This document shows positions 7,916 to 15,168 of a stretch of DNA of 22,888 nt, piece by piece. The DNA lies in contig JAODMS010000063.1 of the NCBI GenBank assembly GCA_025464925.1, positions 1 through 22,888 of the forward strand, written 5' to 3'. Source of the DNA: Arthrobacter sp. (GTDB lineage: Bacteria > Actinomycetota > Actinomycetes > Actinomycetales > Micrococcaceae). Both the position numbers and the translations under genes were made by a program. Numbering within the stretch: the stretch's first letter is position 1; every line of letters starts with the position of its first letter. The notes beneath the pieces were generated by a model that was given only the letters and a program-made list of their open reading frames with translations, made no database searches and was not told the DNA's origin.

Positions 7916-8689
7916 TCAGGTGCCGAAGCGCCGCTGCCTGCCGGCGTAGTCGCGCAGTGCCCGGAGGAAGTCCACCTTGCGGAACGCGGGCCAGAGGGCC
8001 TCACAGAAGTAGAACTCGCTGTACGCGCTTTGCCACATGAGGAACCCGGAAAGCCGCTGCTCCCCCGAGGTGCGGATCACGAGGTCCGGATCAGGCTGGC
8101 CGCGGGTATAGAGGAATTTTGAGATGTCATCCACGCTGAGCTCATCGGCCAGTGTCCCGATGTCCGACCCCTGGGCGACGGCGTCGTGCAGCAGCTCACG
8201 GACGGCGTCGACAATCTCCCGCCGTCCCCCGTAGCCGACGGCGACGTTGACGTGGAGCTTCTCACGCACGGGAGTGCGTGCCGTGAGGTTGTTGAGCCGC
8301 TCCGCGAGATAGTCCGGCAGCAGTTCGGGGGCCCCCATGGCGTGCACCGAAATGTCGGCGTCGTCGTCCAGCCTGTCGAGGGTGTTGGCGATGATGCCCA
8401 TGAGCAGGTCCAGTTCCTCGCCCGAGCGGTTCATGTTGTCGGTGGAGAGCATGTAGAGCGTGACGACGTTGATGCCGAGTTCCTGGCACCAGCCGAGGAA
8501 CTCGTGGATCTTGTCGGCGCCCGCCTGGTGTCCCTGGCTGGTGGGCGCGTTGAACTGGCGCGCCCAGCGCCGGTTGCCGTCCACCATGACTCCGATGTGT
8601 TTGGGAATGCGCCCGGTGTCCAGGGAGCGCTGGAGCTTGCGCTCGTAGAAGCCGTAGAGGAGCCCGGGTATTTCCATCCGGAGGTTCAC
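7916..8689 (-). CDS. uppS: Isoprenyl transferase (short-chain Z-prenyl diphosphate synthase, Rv1086-like)
   Basis: cis-Prenyltransferase that condenses isopentenyl diphosphate onto an allylic diphosphate, about 257 residues, cytosolic and membrane-associated. Catalytic Asp lies in IGVMVDGNRRWAR (about D38). Other family motifs are HVNVAVGYGGRREIVDAVR and DLVIRTSGEQRLSGFL, the latter holding the diphosphate-binding Arg/Ser residues. These motifs are closer to M. tuberculosis Rv1086 (omega-E,Z-farnesyl diphosphate synthase) than to the long-chain decaprenyl synthase Rv2361c, so the product may be Z-FPP, a precursor of the decaprenyl carrier. The start is taken as GTG 8689 with AAGGAAG at 8700-8694; ATG 8722 and ATG 8677 are alternatives. 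The adjoining hemolysin-III gene is also divergent from Rv1086 in M. tuberculosis. Confidence 0.93.
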   Translation of the reverse strand: MNLRMEIPGLLYGFYERKLQRSLDTGRIPKHIGVMVDGNRRWARQFNAPTSQGHQAGADKIHEFLGWCQELGINVVTLYMLSTDNMNRSGEELDLLMGIIANTLDRLDDDADISVHAMGAPELLPDYLAERLNNLTARTPVREKLHVNVAVGYGGRREIVDAVRELLHDAVAQGSDIGTLADELSVDDISKFLYTRGQPDPDLVIRTSGEQRLSGFLMWQSAYSEFYFCEALWPAFRKVDFLRALRDYAGRQRRFGT

Positions 8690-8725
8690 CTGGCTTCCTT
8701 GAGGTACGACTTTGGGGCACATCCT

Positions 8726-8731
8726 AGGCTA
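8726..8731 (-). promoter_or_regulatory. Possible -10 box TAGCCT upstream of uppS
   Basis: Minus-strand TAGCCT predicts a start near 8719, about 30 bases upstream of GTG 8689. This leaves room for the AAGGAAG ribosome binding site and argues against using ATG 8722. Confidence 0.35.
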
Positions 8732-8818
8732 CCTGCCGGAGGGCGGGGCAGGTTGCACGACTGCCCCGATTCTAGTTGCAGCGGTTGTTACTCATCGGTA
8801 ACTTACCGGCCCGTAGGT

Positions 8819-8824
8819 TATTAT
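8819..8824 (+). promoter_or_regulatory. -10 box TATTAT, leaderless start of hemolysin-III gene
   Basis: TATTAT ends six bases before ATG 8831, so the predicted transcript starts at the A of ATG. The intervening GGCGGA is not at Shine-Dalgarno spacing. Confidence 0.55.
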
Positions 8825-8830
8825 GGCGGA

Positions 8831-9553
8831 ATGGAAAGCAACAGTCCTGAGCCCCGGCCGGAGCGGCACACGGACCGTGGAAATGGCCCTCTGGACGATG
8901 CTGCGGCACGGATTGCCGAACTCCTGACGATCAAACCCAAGTGGCGCGGCTGGATCCACACGGTGACAGCGCCGCTGGCCTTGGCCGCGGGTCTGGTCCT
9001 CGTGCTCCTTGCCCCGACGCCCGACCGGAAAATCACCTCCGCCATCTACGCGCTGACGGGAGTACTGCTGTTCGGGGTCAGCGCCGTCTACCACCGGGGG
9101 AACTGGTCCCCCGGGGTCAAGATCGTGCTGAAGCGGCTTGATCACACCAACATCATGCTCGTCATTGCCGGCAGCTACACGCCCCTCGCCTGGTCCCTGC
9201 TGGAGCGGCCCAAAGCCGTGCTGCTGCTGTGGATCATCTGGTCCGGAGCCATCCTCGGCGTACTGTTCCGGCTGCTCTGGACCCACGCCCCGCGCTGGCT
9301 CTACGTGCCGATCTACATCGCCCTGGGCTGCGGGTCACTGTTCTATCTGCCGGACTTCCTCGCCGCCAATGTCGCCGCGGGAGTCCTGATCTGCGTCGGG
9401 GGCGCGCTCTACATTGCCGGGGCCGTCTTCTACGCCTTGAAGAAGCCCAACTTCAGCTACGAGCATTTCGGCTTCCATGAGCTTTTCCATGCCTTCACGG
9501 TGCTGGCCTTCGCCGTCCACTTCGTCGCGATCGCCGTCGCCGTCCTGGGCTGA
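8831..9553 (+). CDS. Hemolysin III / PAQR family membrane protein (TrhA-like)
   Basis: Seven-transmembrane protein of the HlyIII/PAQR superfamily, 240 residues. A charged cytoplasmic head of about 45 residues is followed by seven hydrophobic segments. The conserved metal-site residues of the superfamily are visible: Ser and His in SAVYHRGNW, Asp-His in RLDHTNIMLVIAGSYTPLAW, and two His in GFHELFHAF near the C-terminus. Bacterial members (TrhA) are linked to membrane lipid homeostasis, and some were called hemolysins; activity here is inferred. Longer in-frame versions upstream run through the divergent uppS gene and are not credible. Start ATG 8831 fits the TATTAT box exactly. Confidence 0.92.
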   Translation: MESNSPEPRPERHTDRGNGPLDDAAARIAELLTIKPKWRGWIHTVTAPLALAAGLVLVLLAPTPDRKITSAIYALTGVLLFGVSAVYHRGNWSPGVKIVLKRLDHTNIMLVIAGSYTPLAWSLLERPKAVLLLWIIWSGAILGVLFRLLWTHAPRWLYVPIYIALGCGSLFYLPDFLAANVAAGVLICVGGALYIAGAVFYALKKPNFSYEHFGFHELFHAFTVLAFAVHFVAIAVAVLG

Positions 9554-9554
9554 G

Positions 9555-9588
9555 CCCGGCCGGGCAGGTCGGCGGCACGACGGCCGGG
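9555..9588. terminator. Bidirectional hairpin between convergent genes
   Basis: CCCGGCCG (9555-9562) pairs perfectly with CGGCCGGG (9581-9588) between the hemolysin-III stop (9553) and the DUF255 stop (9594). There is no U-tract. Confidence 0.45.
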
Positions 9589-9593
9589 AACAT

Positions 9594-11825
9594 TCATCCG
9601 GTCATGGCGGCCAGGCGCTCCCGCAGGTTTGCAACAGAACCCACGGGGAGCTCACAGACCATGCCGCGGCAGAGGAAGACCTGCGGCATACCGTCCGCGG
9701 CGGCCTCGCGGCCGCGCAGCAGCGGCACGGCCGGACCGGCAGCCGTGTCCTGAAGTGCCGTGTCCTGAAGTGCAATGACCAGACCAGGGCTCGCCGAGAG
9801 CAGCAGCTCCCGGTGAAGGGCCGCCCGCCCGGGCGTGTCCGGACCGACGACGGCGGCTTCCACCGGGCCGGCGAGGGCGGCCTGCGCGGTGGCGAGCAGC
9901 CAGCCGGCCACCCGCGGGGCGAGCGCCGCCAACGGGGGGAGCAAGGACAGGATGTTGCCGGCCATGGCGCGGTGCTTGCCCGACCCGGACAGGGCCGCGT
10001 AAGCCAGCAGGGCGCCGGCGAAGGCAGCTGCGCCGCTGGGCGTGGCGTTGTCGAACGGATCCAGTGCCGCCTGCCGGCCCTGGGCGTTGAACACCTGTTC
10101 GGAATCGCCGGCGGTGTCCGCCAGTGTGCCCCCGGCTGTGAACCGCGCGCAGGCGGCCTCCAGGATGGCCTCGGCCAGCCGGTACCAGCGCGTGTGCCCG
10201 GAGGCAGCGTAGAGCGAGAGCAGCCCGTCAGCGCAGAAGGCATAGTCCTCCAGCAGGCCGCCGATCCCCCGCGCTTCCCCGGCATGGGAGACGCGCGCGA
10301 GCGTGCCGGGCCGTCCGCCCGAAGCCGCCTGCCAGTGCACCCGCTGCAGGTACGCCGCGATGCGCTCGGCGGCGTCCAGCAGTTCCGGCCGGTGCAGCAC
10401 GGCGCCGGCTTCGGCCAGCGCCGCCACGGCGAGGCCGTTCCAGCCGGCTACAACCTTGTCGTCGCGGGCCGGCTGCGGCCGGCGGGAGCGCGCTTCGAGC
10501 AGCAGCGGCCGCATCCATTGCCACCTTGCCGTTTCCTCTCCGGCGAGGGCACGTCCGGGGTGCAGCGGGGAGCCGTCCGCGGAGACGGTGCCGCGGGCGT
10601 GCACGTTCATGAGGCGTGCCACGGCGGCGCCCTCCGTGGGCCCCAACAGCTCTTCGAGTTCCGCGGCGGTCCACAGATAGCTGGCCCCCTCGGAGTTCAT
10701 GCCCTCCACCACCGTGTCAGCATCCAGGGACGAGGCCAGGGCATCGGGGCCGGCTGGACGCCCGGGGCCAGGGGCGCGGACGTCGGCGATTTCCGGGCCG
10801 CCCGCCGGTTCCGCCTCCAGTCCCAGCGATCCCAGCAGCCAGCGGGCGGTCCGGCCGGCAACATCCGCGGCCTCCTCGGCCGGGTACTCCGCGCTGCCGC
10901 CGAGCCGGACCCAGTGGACATAGACGCGCAGCAACTGGGCATTGTCGTACAGCATTTTCTCGAAGTGCGGAACGGACCAGTCCCGGGTCACCGAATAGCG
11001 GGCGAAGCCGCCGTCCAGCTGGTCGAACAATGCCGACCGGGACATCCCCGCGAGCGCGCGCCCCGCCATGTCCCTGGCCGCCCCGGAGGTTTCCGACGCT
11101 ACGGCCGCGTGCCGGATCAGGAACTCCAGGACCGCCGAGGGCGGGAACTTCGGTGCGGCACCGAAGCCGCCGTAGGTCTCGTCTTCCGATCGGGCCAGCG
11201 ACCGCACGGCCTCCGGCAGCAGTGCCGCGTCAATGTCTTCCGGGGGCCCGTCCAGCCGCACCGCGGCGGCCGTCCGGGACGCCGCGATGCCGCGGGCCAG
11301 CATGGCGGCATTCTGTTCGACCGCGCTCCGGCGGTCCACCCAGGCCTCGCGCACGGCCTCGAGGATCTGGCGGAAGGAGGGCCGGCCCGGCACCGGCCGG
11401 GGCGGATAATACGTGCCGGCATGGAAGGCCCGGCCGTCGGGAAGCAGGAAGACGGACATCGGCCAGCCGCCTTCGCCGCTGATTGCCTGGGTGCTGGCCA
11501 TGTAGACGGCGTCGACGTCGGGGCGCTCTTCCCTGTCCACCTTGACAGCGACGAAGTGTGCGTTCAGGTAGTCGGCGGTGTCCTGGTCCTCGAACGATTC
11601 ATGGGCCATGACGTGGCACCAGTGGCAGGCCGCGTAGCCGATCGAGAGGAACACCGGGACGTCGCGGGCGGCGGCGGCGGCGAAGGCTTCGTCGCCGAAC
11701 GGGCGCCAGTGGACCGGGTTGCCGGCGTGCTGCCGGAGGTAGGCGGAAGACTCTCCCCCCAAGGCGTTTGAGGCCCCGGGGAAGCTGCCGGATGAACCGC
11801 CGTCAGCGGTTTCCGGGCCCTGCAT
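9594..11825 (-). CDS. Thioredoxin-fold DUF255 protein (YyaL / SPATA20-like)
   Basis: Large cytosolic protein of about 743 residues with the DUF255 thioredoxin-like N-terminal domain and a C-terminal (alpha/alpha)6-barrel-like region resembling N-acylglucosamine 2-epimerases. The hallmark is SIGYAACHWCHVMAHESFED, with a CxxC pair at C67/C70. VKVDREERPDVD and GGWPMSVFLLPDGRAF, also family hallmarks, follow. The biochemical role of the family is unsettled. The start ATG 11825 lies inside the 3' end of the upstream small membrane gene (23-base overlap), suggesting translational coupling; the further upstream ATG 11978 would lie wholly within that gene. The C-terminus carries a tandem five-residue duplication (ALQDTALQDT). 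It is the counterpart of Rv1084 by position and family. Confidence 0.92.
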   Translation of the reverse strand: MQGPETADGGSSGSFPGASNALGGESSAYLRQHAGNPVHWRPFGDEAFAAAAARDVPVFLSIGYAACHWCHVMAHESFEDQDTADYLNAHFVAVKVDREERPDVDAVYMASTQAISGEGGWPMSVFLLPDGRAFHAGTYYPPRPVPGRPSFRQILEAVREAWVDRRSAVEQNAAMLARGIAASRTAAAVRLDGPPEDIDAALLPEAVRSLARSEDETYGGFGAAPKFPPSAVLEFLIRHAAVASETSGAARDMAGRALAGMSRSALFDQLDGGFARYSVTRDWSVPHFEKMLYDNAQLLRVYVHWVRLGGSAEYPAEEAADVAGRTARWLLGSLGLEAEPAGGPEIADVRAPGPGRPAGPDALASSLDADTVVEGMNSEGASYLWTAAELEELLGPTEGAAVARLMNVHARGTVSADGSPLHPGRALAGEETARWQWMRPLLLEARSRRPQPARDDKVVAGWNGLAVAALAEAGAVLHRPELLDAAERIAAYLQRVHWQAASGGRPGTLARVSHAGEARGIGGLLEDYAFCADGLLSLYAASGHTRWYRLAEAILEAACARFTAGGTLADTAGDSEQVFNAQGRQAALDPFDNATPSGAAAFAGALLAYAALSGSGKHRAMAGNILSLLPPLAALAPRVAGWLLATAQAALAGPVEAAVVGPDTPGRAALHRELLLSASPGLVIALQDTALQDTAAGPAVPLLRGREAAADGMPQVFLCRGMVCELPVGSVANLRERLAAMTG
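9742..9771. repeat. 15-bp tandem duplication inside the DUF255 gene
   Basis: Two perfect adjacent copies of a 15-base unit (9742-9756, 9757-9771), in frame, encode the repeated LQDTA residues. It looks like a recent slippage event that keeps the frame. Confidence 0.9.
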
Positions 11826-12165
11826 CGCCGGGGGCTTCCGGGCGGGAATCGGCGCCCTTGGCAGGACGCGCGGCGGCGTCCGGCTCGGGACCGGCGTCGC
11901 CGACCCCTGCAACAGCCGCGGCCGCACTTCCTTCCCGCAGTTGCGCTTCCCGCACCAGCGTTTCTTCGGCCTGCGCACGGTAGCGGACCCGGCGGATACG
12001 CCGCACCATGTCCACGATCAACAGCGCGGTCAGCACCACGATGAAGGCGGTCAGCAGGAAGCCGAGCAGGCCAGGAGTGACCTGGTCCTCGGACAGACCT
12101 GGACGCAGCGACGGCGTGGGGGTCGGCGCCGGGGCTGTTGCCAGAGCGATGAGCAAGGAATGCAC
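11803..12165 (-). CDS. Small single-span membrane protein (Rv1083-like by position)
   Basis: About 120 residues. A short N-terminal hydrophobic stretch (VHSLLIALATAPAPTPTPS) is followed by a strong transmembrane helix (LLGFLLTAFIVVLTALLIVDM) and a basic RRIRRVRYRAQAEE tail. An Ala/Gly/Glu-rich cytoplasmic C-terminus follows. The start is GTG 12165 with AGAAGG eight bases upstream; the in-frame ATG 12246 would add charged residues with no ribosome binding site. A GCCCCG/CGGGGC hairpin (12196-12211) lies just upstream, in the 118-base gap after mca. The gene overlaps the DUF255 start by 23 bases. Function unknown; its place between mca and the DUF255 gene is conserved in mycobacteria. Confidence 0.75.
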   Translation of the reverse strand: MHSLLIALATAPAPTPTPSLRPGLSEDQVTPGLLGFLLTAFIVVLTALLIVDMVRRIRRVRYRAQAEETLVREAQLREGSAAAAVAGVGDAGPEPDAAARPAKGADSRPEAPGDAGPGNR

Positions 12166-12283
12166 GGTGGGAACCTTCTGTGGAAACTGTCGTCGGCCCC
12201 GGCTACGGGGCTTCGTCTGCTGGGCCTCTGCAAGGATCTTCTGCAAAAGTACTTCTACACGGCATGAAAATGGCCTCTTTGGT

Positions 12284-13189
12284 CTATCTTAGCCCGGCAA
12301 AGAGGTCCTTTTCGGGCAGCTCCGTGGGGATCCGGGACTGGATCAGGGAGTAGTCCTCCCACGGCCACACCCGGCGCTGCATTGCCGCGGAAACCGCGAA
12401 GAAGAAGCCCTCCGGATCAACCTGGGTGGCGTGCGCGCGCAGCGCGTCGTCGCGGGCTTCAAAGAAGTCCCCCGACTCGATCTGGGTGGTGGTGGGATGC
12501 GTTGGCGCCGGCGGGGTATGGCCCTCGGCATCCGCCTCCAGCCAGGCCGCCAGGCGCTCGGCATACGGTGACCTCAGGCCGGCTTCCTCCAGCGCGAAGT
12601 GAAGGGCACGGAACCGGTCCGGGCTGAAGGCGCGGTCGTAGTAGAGCTTGCTGGGCTGCCAGGCCTCGCCGGCGCCCGGGTAGCGGGTGGGATCGCCGGC
12701 GGCCTCGAAGGCCTCGACGGCCACACGGTGCGCCATGATGTGGTCCGGATGCGGATAGCCGCCGTTCTCGTCGTAGCTCAGGATCACCTGCGGCTTGAAT
12801 TCGCGGACCAGCCGGACCAGGGGTGCGGCGGCCCGCTCCAGGGGCTGCGTGGCGAAGGAGCCTGCCGGCAGCGGCGGCAACGGATCGCCTTCGGGCAACC
12901 CCGAATCCACGAATCCCAGCCAGCGCTGGCGGACGCCGAGAACCTCGGCTGCCCGGTTCATTTCCAGCCGGCGGGCACCGGCCATGTCGCGTTTGGGGTG
13001 CGGCTGACCCTCCATCGCAGGGTTCTGGATGTCACCGCGGGAGCCGTCGGTGCAAGTGGCTACCAGCACGTCCACACCCTCGGCGGCATACATGGCCATC
13101 GTGGCGGCACCCTTGCTGGATTCGTCGTCGGGATGAGCATGGACAGCCAGCAGTCGAAGGGGGGCTGACGGGCTGGTGGACGCTGTCAT
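12284..13189 (-). CDS. mca: Mycothiol S-conjugate amidase Mca
   Basis: Zinc amidase that cleaves mycothiol S-conjugates to a mercapturic acid and GlcN-Ins, a detoxification step unique to mycothiol-producing Actinobacteria. 301 residues, LmbE/PIG-L fold. The metal and catalytic motif is LAVHAHPDDESSKG (H19, D21, D22) and the second His motif is GYPHPDHIMAHR (H147, H150). The N-terminal TCTDGSRGDIQNPAM segment and the extended C-terminus DFFEARDDALRAHATQ favour Mca over the related deacetylase MshB. The start is ATG 13189 with GAGGAG ten bases upstream (13205-13200); the longer in-frame start at 13270 lacks support. It is divergent from the DUF4307 gene, as in M. tuberculosis (Rv1082/Rv1081c). 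Confidence 0.95.
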   Translation of the reverse strand: MTASTSPSAPLRLLAVHAHPDDESSKGAATMAMYAAEGVDVLVATCTDGSRGDIQNPAMEGQPHPKRDMAGARRLEMNRAAEVLGVRQRWLGFVDSGLPEGDPLPPLPAGSFATQPLERAAAPLVRLVREFKPQVILSYDENGGYPHPDHIMAHRVAVEAFEAAGDPTRYPGAGEAWQPSKLYYDRAFSPDRFRALHFALEEAGLRSPYAERLAAWLEADAEGHTPPAPTHPTTTQIESGDFFEARDDALRAHATQVDPEGFFFAVSAAMQRRVWPWEDYSLIQSRIPTELPEKDLFAGLR

Positions 13190-13308
13190 CGTAGGACGGC
13201 TCCTCTTTCTTCTGTTCTGCTGGTCCGGCGTTGCGGGTGTGCAGGGGCGGGTTTCAACTGGTGCTCTCAACTACGGGTCGGAGGCGCGGATATTCCCTCG
13301 TCCGATCC

Positions 13309-13318
13309 ACACTAAACT
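13309..13318. promoter_or_regulatory. Overlapping back-to-back -10 boxes between mca and the DUF4307 gene
   Basis: ACACTAAACT reads TAAACT on the plus strand (13313-13318), six bases before GTG 13325. It reads TAGTGT on the minus strand (13314-13309), which would start mca transcription near 13302. The two boxes share the central TA. The plus-strand use is well supported by spacing; the minus-strand use is an inference. Confidence 0.5.
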
Positions 13319-13324
13319 GGACTG

Positions 13325-13783
13325 GTGACTTCCGAGGATCAGCCTGCCGCGCCCGCCCCGGCATCTACCAGCCTAGCCAATCGCTATGGTGGTCAAAAGC
13401 GCGCACTGACCAGCAAAGCCAAACGCAACATCTTGATTGCGGCCCTCGCGGCCGGCATCGCGTTCATGGCGTGGATCTCGACCTCTTCAGCCACTGCTTC
13501 GGTCACCTTCAAGGACATCGGCTTCAGCGCCCTGGATGCCACCCTGATCGAAATCGACTTCCAGGTCACCAAGGACCCCGCAACCGAGGCCAAATGCTCG
13601 GTCAAAGCCATTGACGCCAAGTTCGCTGTCGTCGGCTGGAAAGTGGTGGACATCGGGCCGAGCGCAGCCGATGCCGGCTCGGACGGCGGACGCACCACGG
13701 CTCACCGGGTGCCGGTGCGCACCGAGTCGCAAGCCGTATCCGGCGTCGTGGACAGTTGCTGGATTCCCGACGCCGGCCGGTAG
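13325..13783 (+). CDS. DUF4307 family membrane-anchored protein
   Basis: 152 residues. A Pro/Ala-rich cytoplasmic head containing SLANRYGGQKRALTSKAKRN is followed by one membrane span (NILIAALAAGIAFMAWIS) and an extracytoplasmic domain of about 95 residues. The NRYG motif before the span and two cysteines far apart in the outer domain (AKCSVKAI and VVDSCWIPD) fit DUF4307, found next to greA and mca in Actinobacteria. The cysteines could form a disulfide. The function is unknown. The GTG start at 13325 is supported by the TAAACT box at exactly leaderless spacing; there is no Shine-Dalgarno. Confidence 0.87.
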   Translation: MTSEDQPAAPAPASTSLANRYGGQKRALTSKAKRNILIAALAAGIAFMAWISTSSATASVTFKDIGFSALDATLIEIDFQVTKDPATEAKCSVKAIDAKFAVVGWKVVDIGPSAADAGSDGGRTTAHRVPVRTESQAVSGVVDSCWIPDAGR

Positions 13784-13857
13784 CCCGTGCGCCACGATGC
13801 CGAGTAACATGCTGTGATCCATGCCGCAGTGTTCTTTGGTTTATCCACAGCATTGAC

Positions 13858-13863
13858 TACAAT
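13858..13863 (+). promoter_or_regulatory. Possible greA promoter, -10 TACAAT
   Basis: TACAAT, preceded by a poor -35 (TTTGGT, 13835-13840, 17-base spacing), predicts a start near 13870 and a 91-base greA leader. The leader contains CCAC-GCTG-GTGG (13913-13924) and a competing GGTC/GACC pairing (about 13925-13944) just ahead of the ribosome binding site. Confidence 0.4.
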
Positions 13864-13960
13864 GGATCAATACCTTTCCCCCGCTGAGCTGGTTGCTGAG
13901 TTCTAAAAGTGGCCACGCTGGTGGGGTCTTTGCTTGTTTGACCACCTAAAGGAGAAGTCC

Positions 13961-14455
13961 GTGTCTACCACCAACAGCGCAACTGCAGCTTGGCTCACCC
14001 AGGAAGCTTTTGACCGCCTGAAGGCAGAGCTGGACCACCTTTCCGGCCCCGGCCGGGCGGATATCGTTCAGAAGATCGAAGCTGCGCGTCAGGAAGGCGA
14101 CCTCAAGGAGAACGGCGGCTACCACGCTGCCAAGGAGGAGCAGGGCAAGATCGAGGCCCGGATCCGACAGCTCACCGCCCTGCTCCGCGACGCCCACGTG
14201 GGCGAGGCTCCGGCGGACGACGGAATCGTGGAGCCCGGCATGATCGTGGTGGCCAGGATTGCAGGCGACGAAGAGACGTTCCTGCTCGGCTCCCGCGAGA
14301 TCGCCGGAGACTCAGACCTCGACGTCTTCAGCGAAAAGTCCCCCCTTGGCGCGGCCATCGTGGGCCACAAGGAGGGTGACCAGCTCAGCTACACGGCCCC
14401 GAACGGCAAGGTCATCACGGTGGAGATTCTGTCCGCCAAGCCCTACGCCGGCTGA
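13961..14455 (+). CDS. greA: Transcription elongation factor GreA
   Basis: Binds RNA polymerase through the secondary channel and stimulates cleavage of backtracked RNA. 164 residues, normal family length. The N-terminal coiled-coil has the acidic tip EGDLKENGGYHAAKEEQ with D47 and E50, the pair corresponding to E. coli D41/E44. The C-terminal FKBP-like domain runs from about residue 90 and ends SPLGAAIVGHKEGDQLSY...ITVEILS. Start GTG 13961 has a strong AAAGGAG six bases upstream (13948-13954); an in-frame ATG at 13934 would place the ribosome binding site inside the gene and adds nothing conserved. It is followed by a strong hairpin. Confidence 0.97.
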   Translation: MSTTNSATAAWLTQEAFDRLKAELDHLSGPGRADIVQKIEAARQEGDLKENGGYHAAKEEQGKIEARIRQLTALLRDAHVGEAPADDGIVEPGMIVVARIAGDEETFLLGSREIAGDSDLDVFSEKSPLGAAIVGHKEGDQLSYTAPNGKVITVEILSAKPYAG

Positions 14456-14484
14456 CACCAGGACGTAATGCACAGCAGGACCGG

Positions 14485-14524
14485 CGACGCCGGCCCCTCC
14501 CAGCAGCGGAAGGGGCCGGCGTCG
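14485..14524. terminator. Strong 14-bp hairpin after greA, bidirectional
   Basis: CGACGCCGGCCCCT (14485-14498) pairs perfectly with AGGGGCCGGCGTCG (14511-14524) around a 12-base loop. It lies between convergent greA and the rhomboid gene. There is no long U-tract, as usual for high-GC actinobacterial terminators. Confidence 0.75.
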
Positions 14525-14543
14525 TCGTTGGAGCTCCCGGGCC

Positions 14544-15164
14544 CTATCTCCCCGAGCCCCTCGCCCGCTGGGTACTGAGGAGCAGCGCGGCTATGACGCC
14601 GCCGATCGCCCCGCCAAGATGGGCCTGCCAGGAGATAAAGCCGGCCACGGTAGGCAGGACACCGAAGAGAATGCCGCCGTAGGCCAGGAACAACACCACG
14701 GATAACAGGATCTGCCGCCAGTTGCGGTTAACGAAGCCACGCACCAGCAGGAACGCGAAGAGCCCGAAGACCAGCCCGGACGCCCCCACCGTAACGTTCC
14801 AGCCACCGATCAGCCACACCGCGGCCCCGGACCCCAACCAACTGGAGGCCAGTGCGGTGACGAACACCCGCAGCCCGGACAGGAACACCAGGAATCCAAA
14901 AATCATCAGCGGCAGCGTGTTGGAGAACAGGTGGGCGAGGTTGGCATGCAGCAGCGGGAACGTCAGGATATCCAGGATTCCGTCGAGCCGGCGCGGCCGC
15001 AGGCCGAACTCGCCGTTCAGGGAATGGAACATGAGGGTGTTGACGATCTCGATCAGGTAGAGCAGCGCCACGAACGAGCCCACCACGAGCAGGCCCCTTC
15101 GGGCTCGGGCCGCCGGCGTATCACCGGGCCCCGGCCGCTCACTCCTCCACGCGTCCAGCACCAT
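14544..15164 (-). CDS. Rhomboid family intramembrane serine protease
   Basis: Six-span membrane protease of 206 residues that cleaves transmembrane substrates within the bilayer. The catalytic serine is in the canonical GASG motif (VTVGASGLVFG, S129) and the catalytic histidine in WQAHLGGAIGG (H182). LLHANLAHLFSNTLPL (residues 71-86) supplies the conserved His/Asn of the second helix. The start ATG 15164 lies four bases after the ilvA stop; a longer in-frame version would run back through ilvA in another frame and is Ser/Arg-rich nonsense. It is the last gene of the epimerase-transporter-ilvA run, ending at the hairpin shared with greA. Its substrates are unknown. Confidence 0.92.
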   Translation of the reverse strand: MVLDAWRSERPGPGDTPAARARRGLLVVGSFVALLYLIEIVNTLMFHSLNGEFGLRPRRLDGILDILTFPLLHANLAHLFSNTLPLMIFGFLVFLSGLRVFVTALASSWLGSGAAVWLIGGWNVTVGASGLVFGLFAFLLVRGFVNRNWRQILLSVVLFLAYGGILFGVLPTVAGFISWQAHLGGAIGGVIAALLLSTQRARGSGR

Positions 15165-15168
15165 GGCT

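Noticed and set aside
8186..8830. N-terminal extension of the hemolysin-III gene through the uppS region
   Set aside because: The extension is antisense to uppS and has no family similarity; the leaderless promoter fits ATG 8831.
9477..11771. 764-residue plus-strand open frame
   Set aside because: Antisense to the DUF255 gene and starting inside the hemolysin-III gene; no recognisable motif, Gly/Arg/Gln-rich shadow composition.
13821..13856. 11-codon leader peptide before greA
   Set aside because: No ribosome binding site and it lies upstream of or across the predicted promoter.
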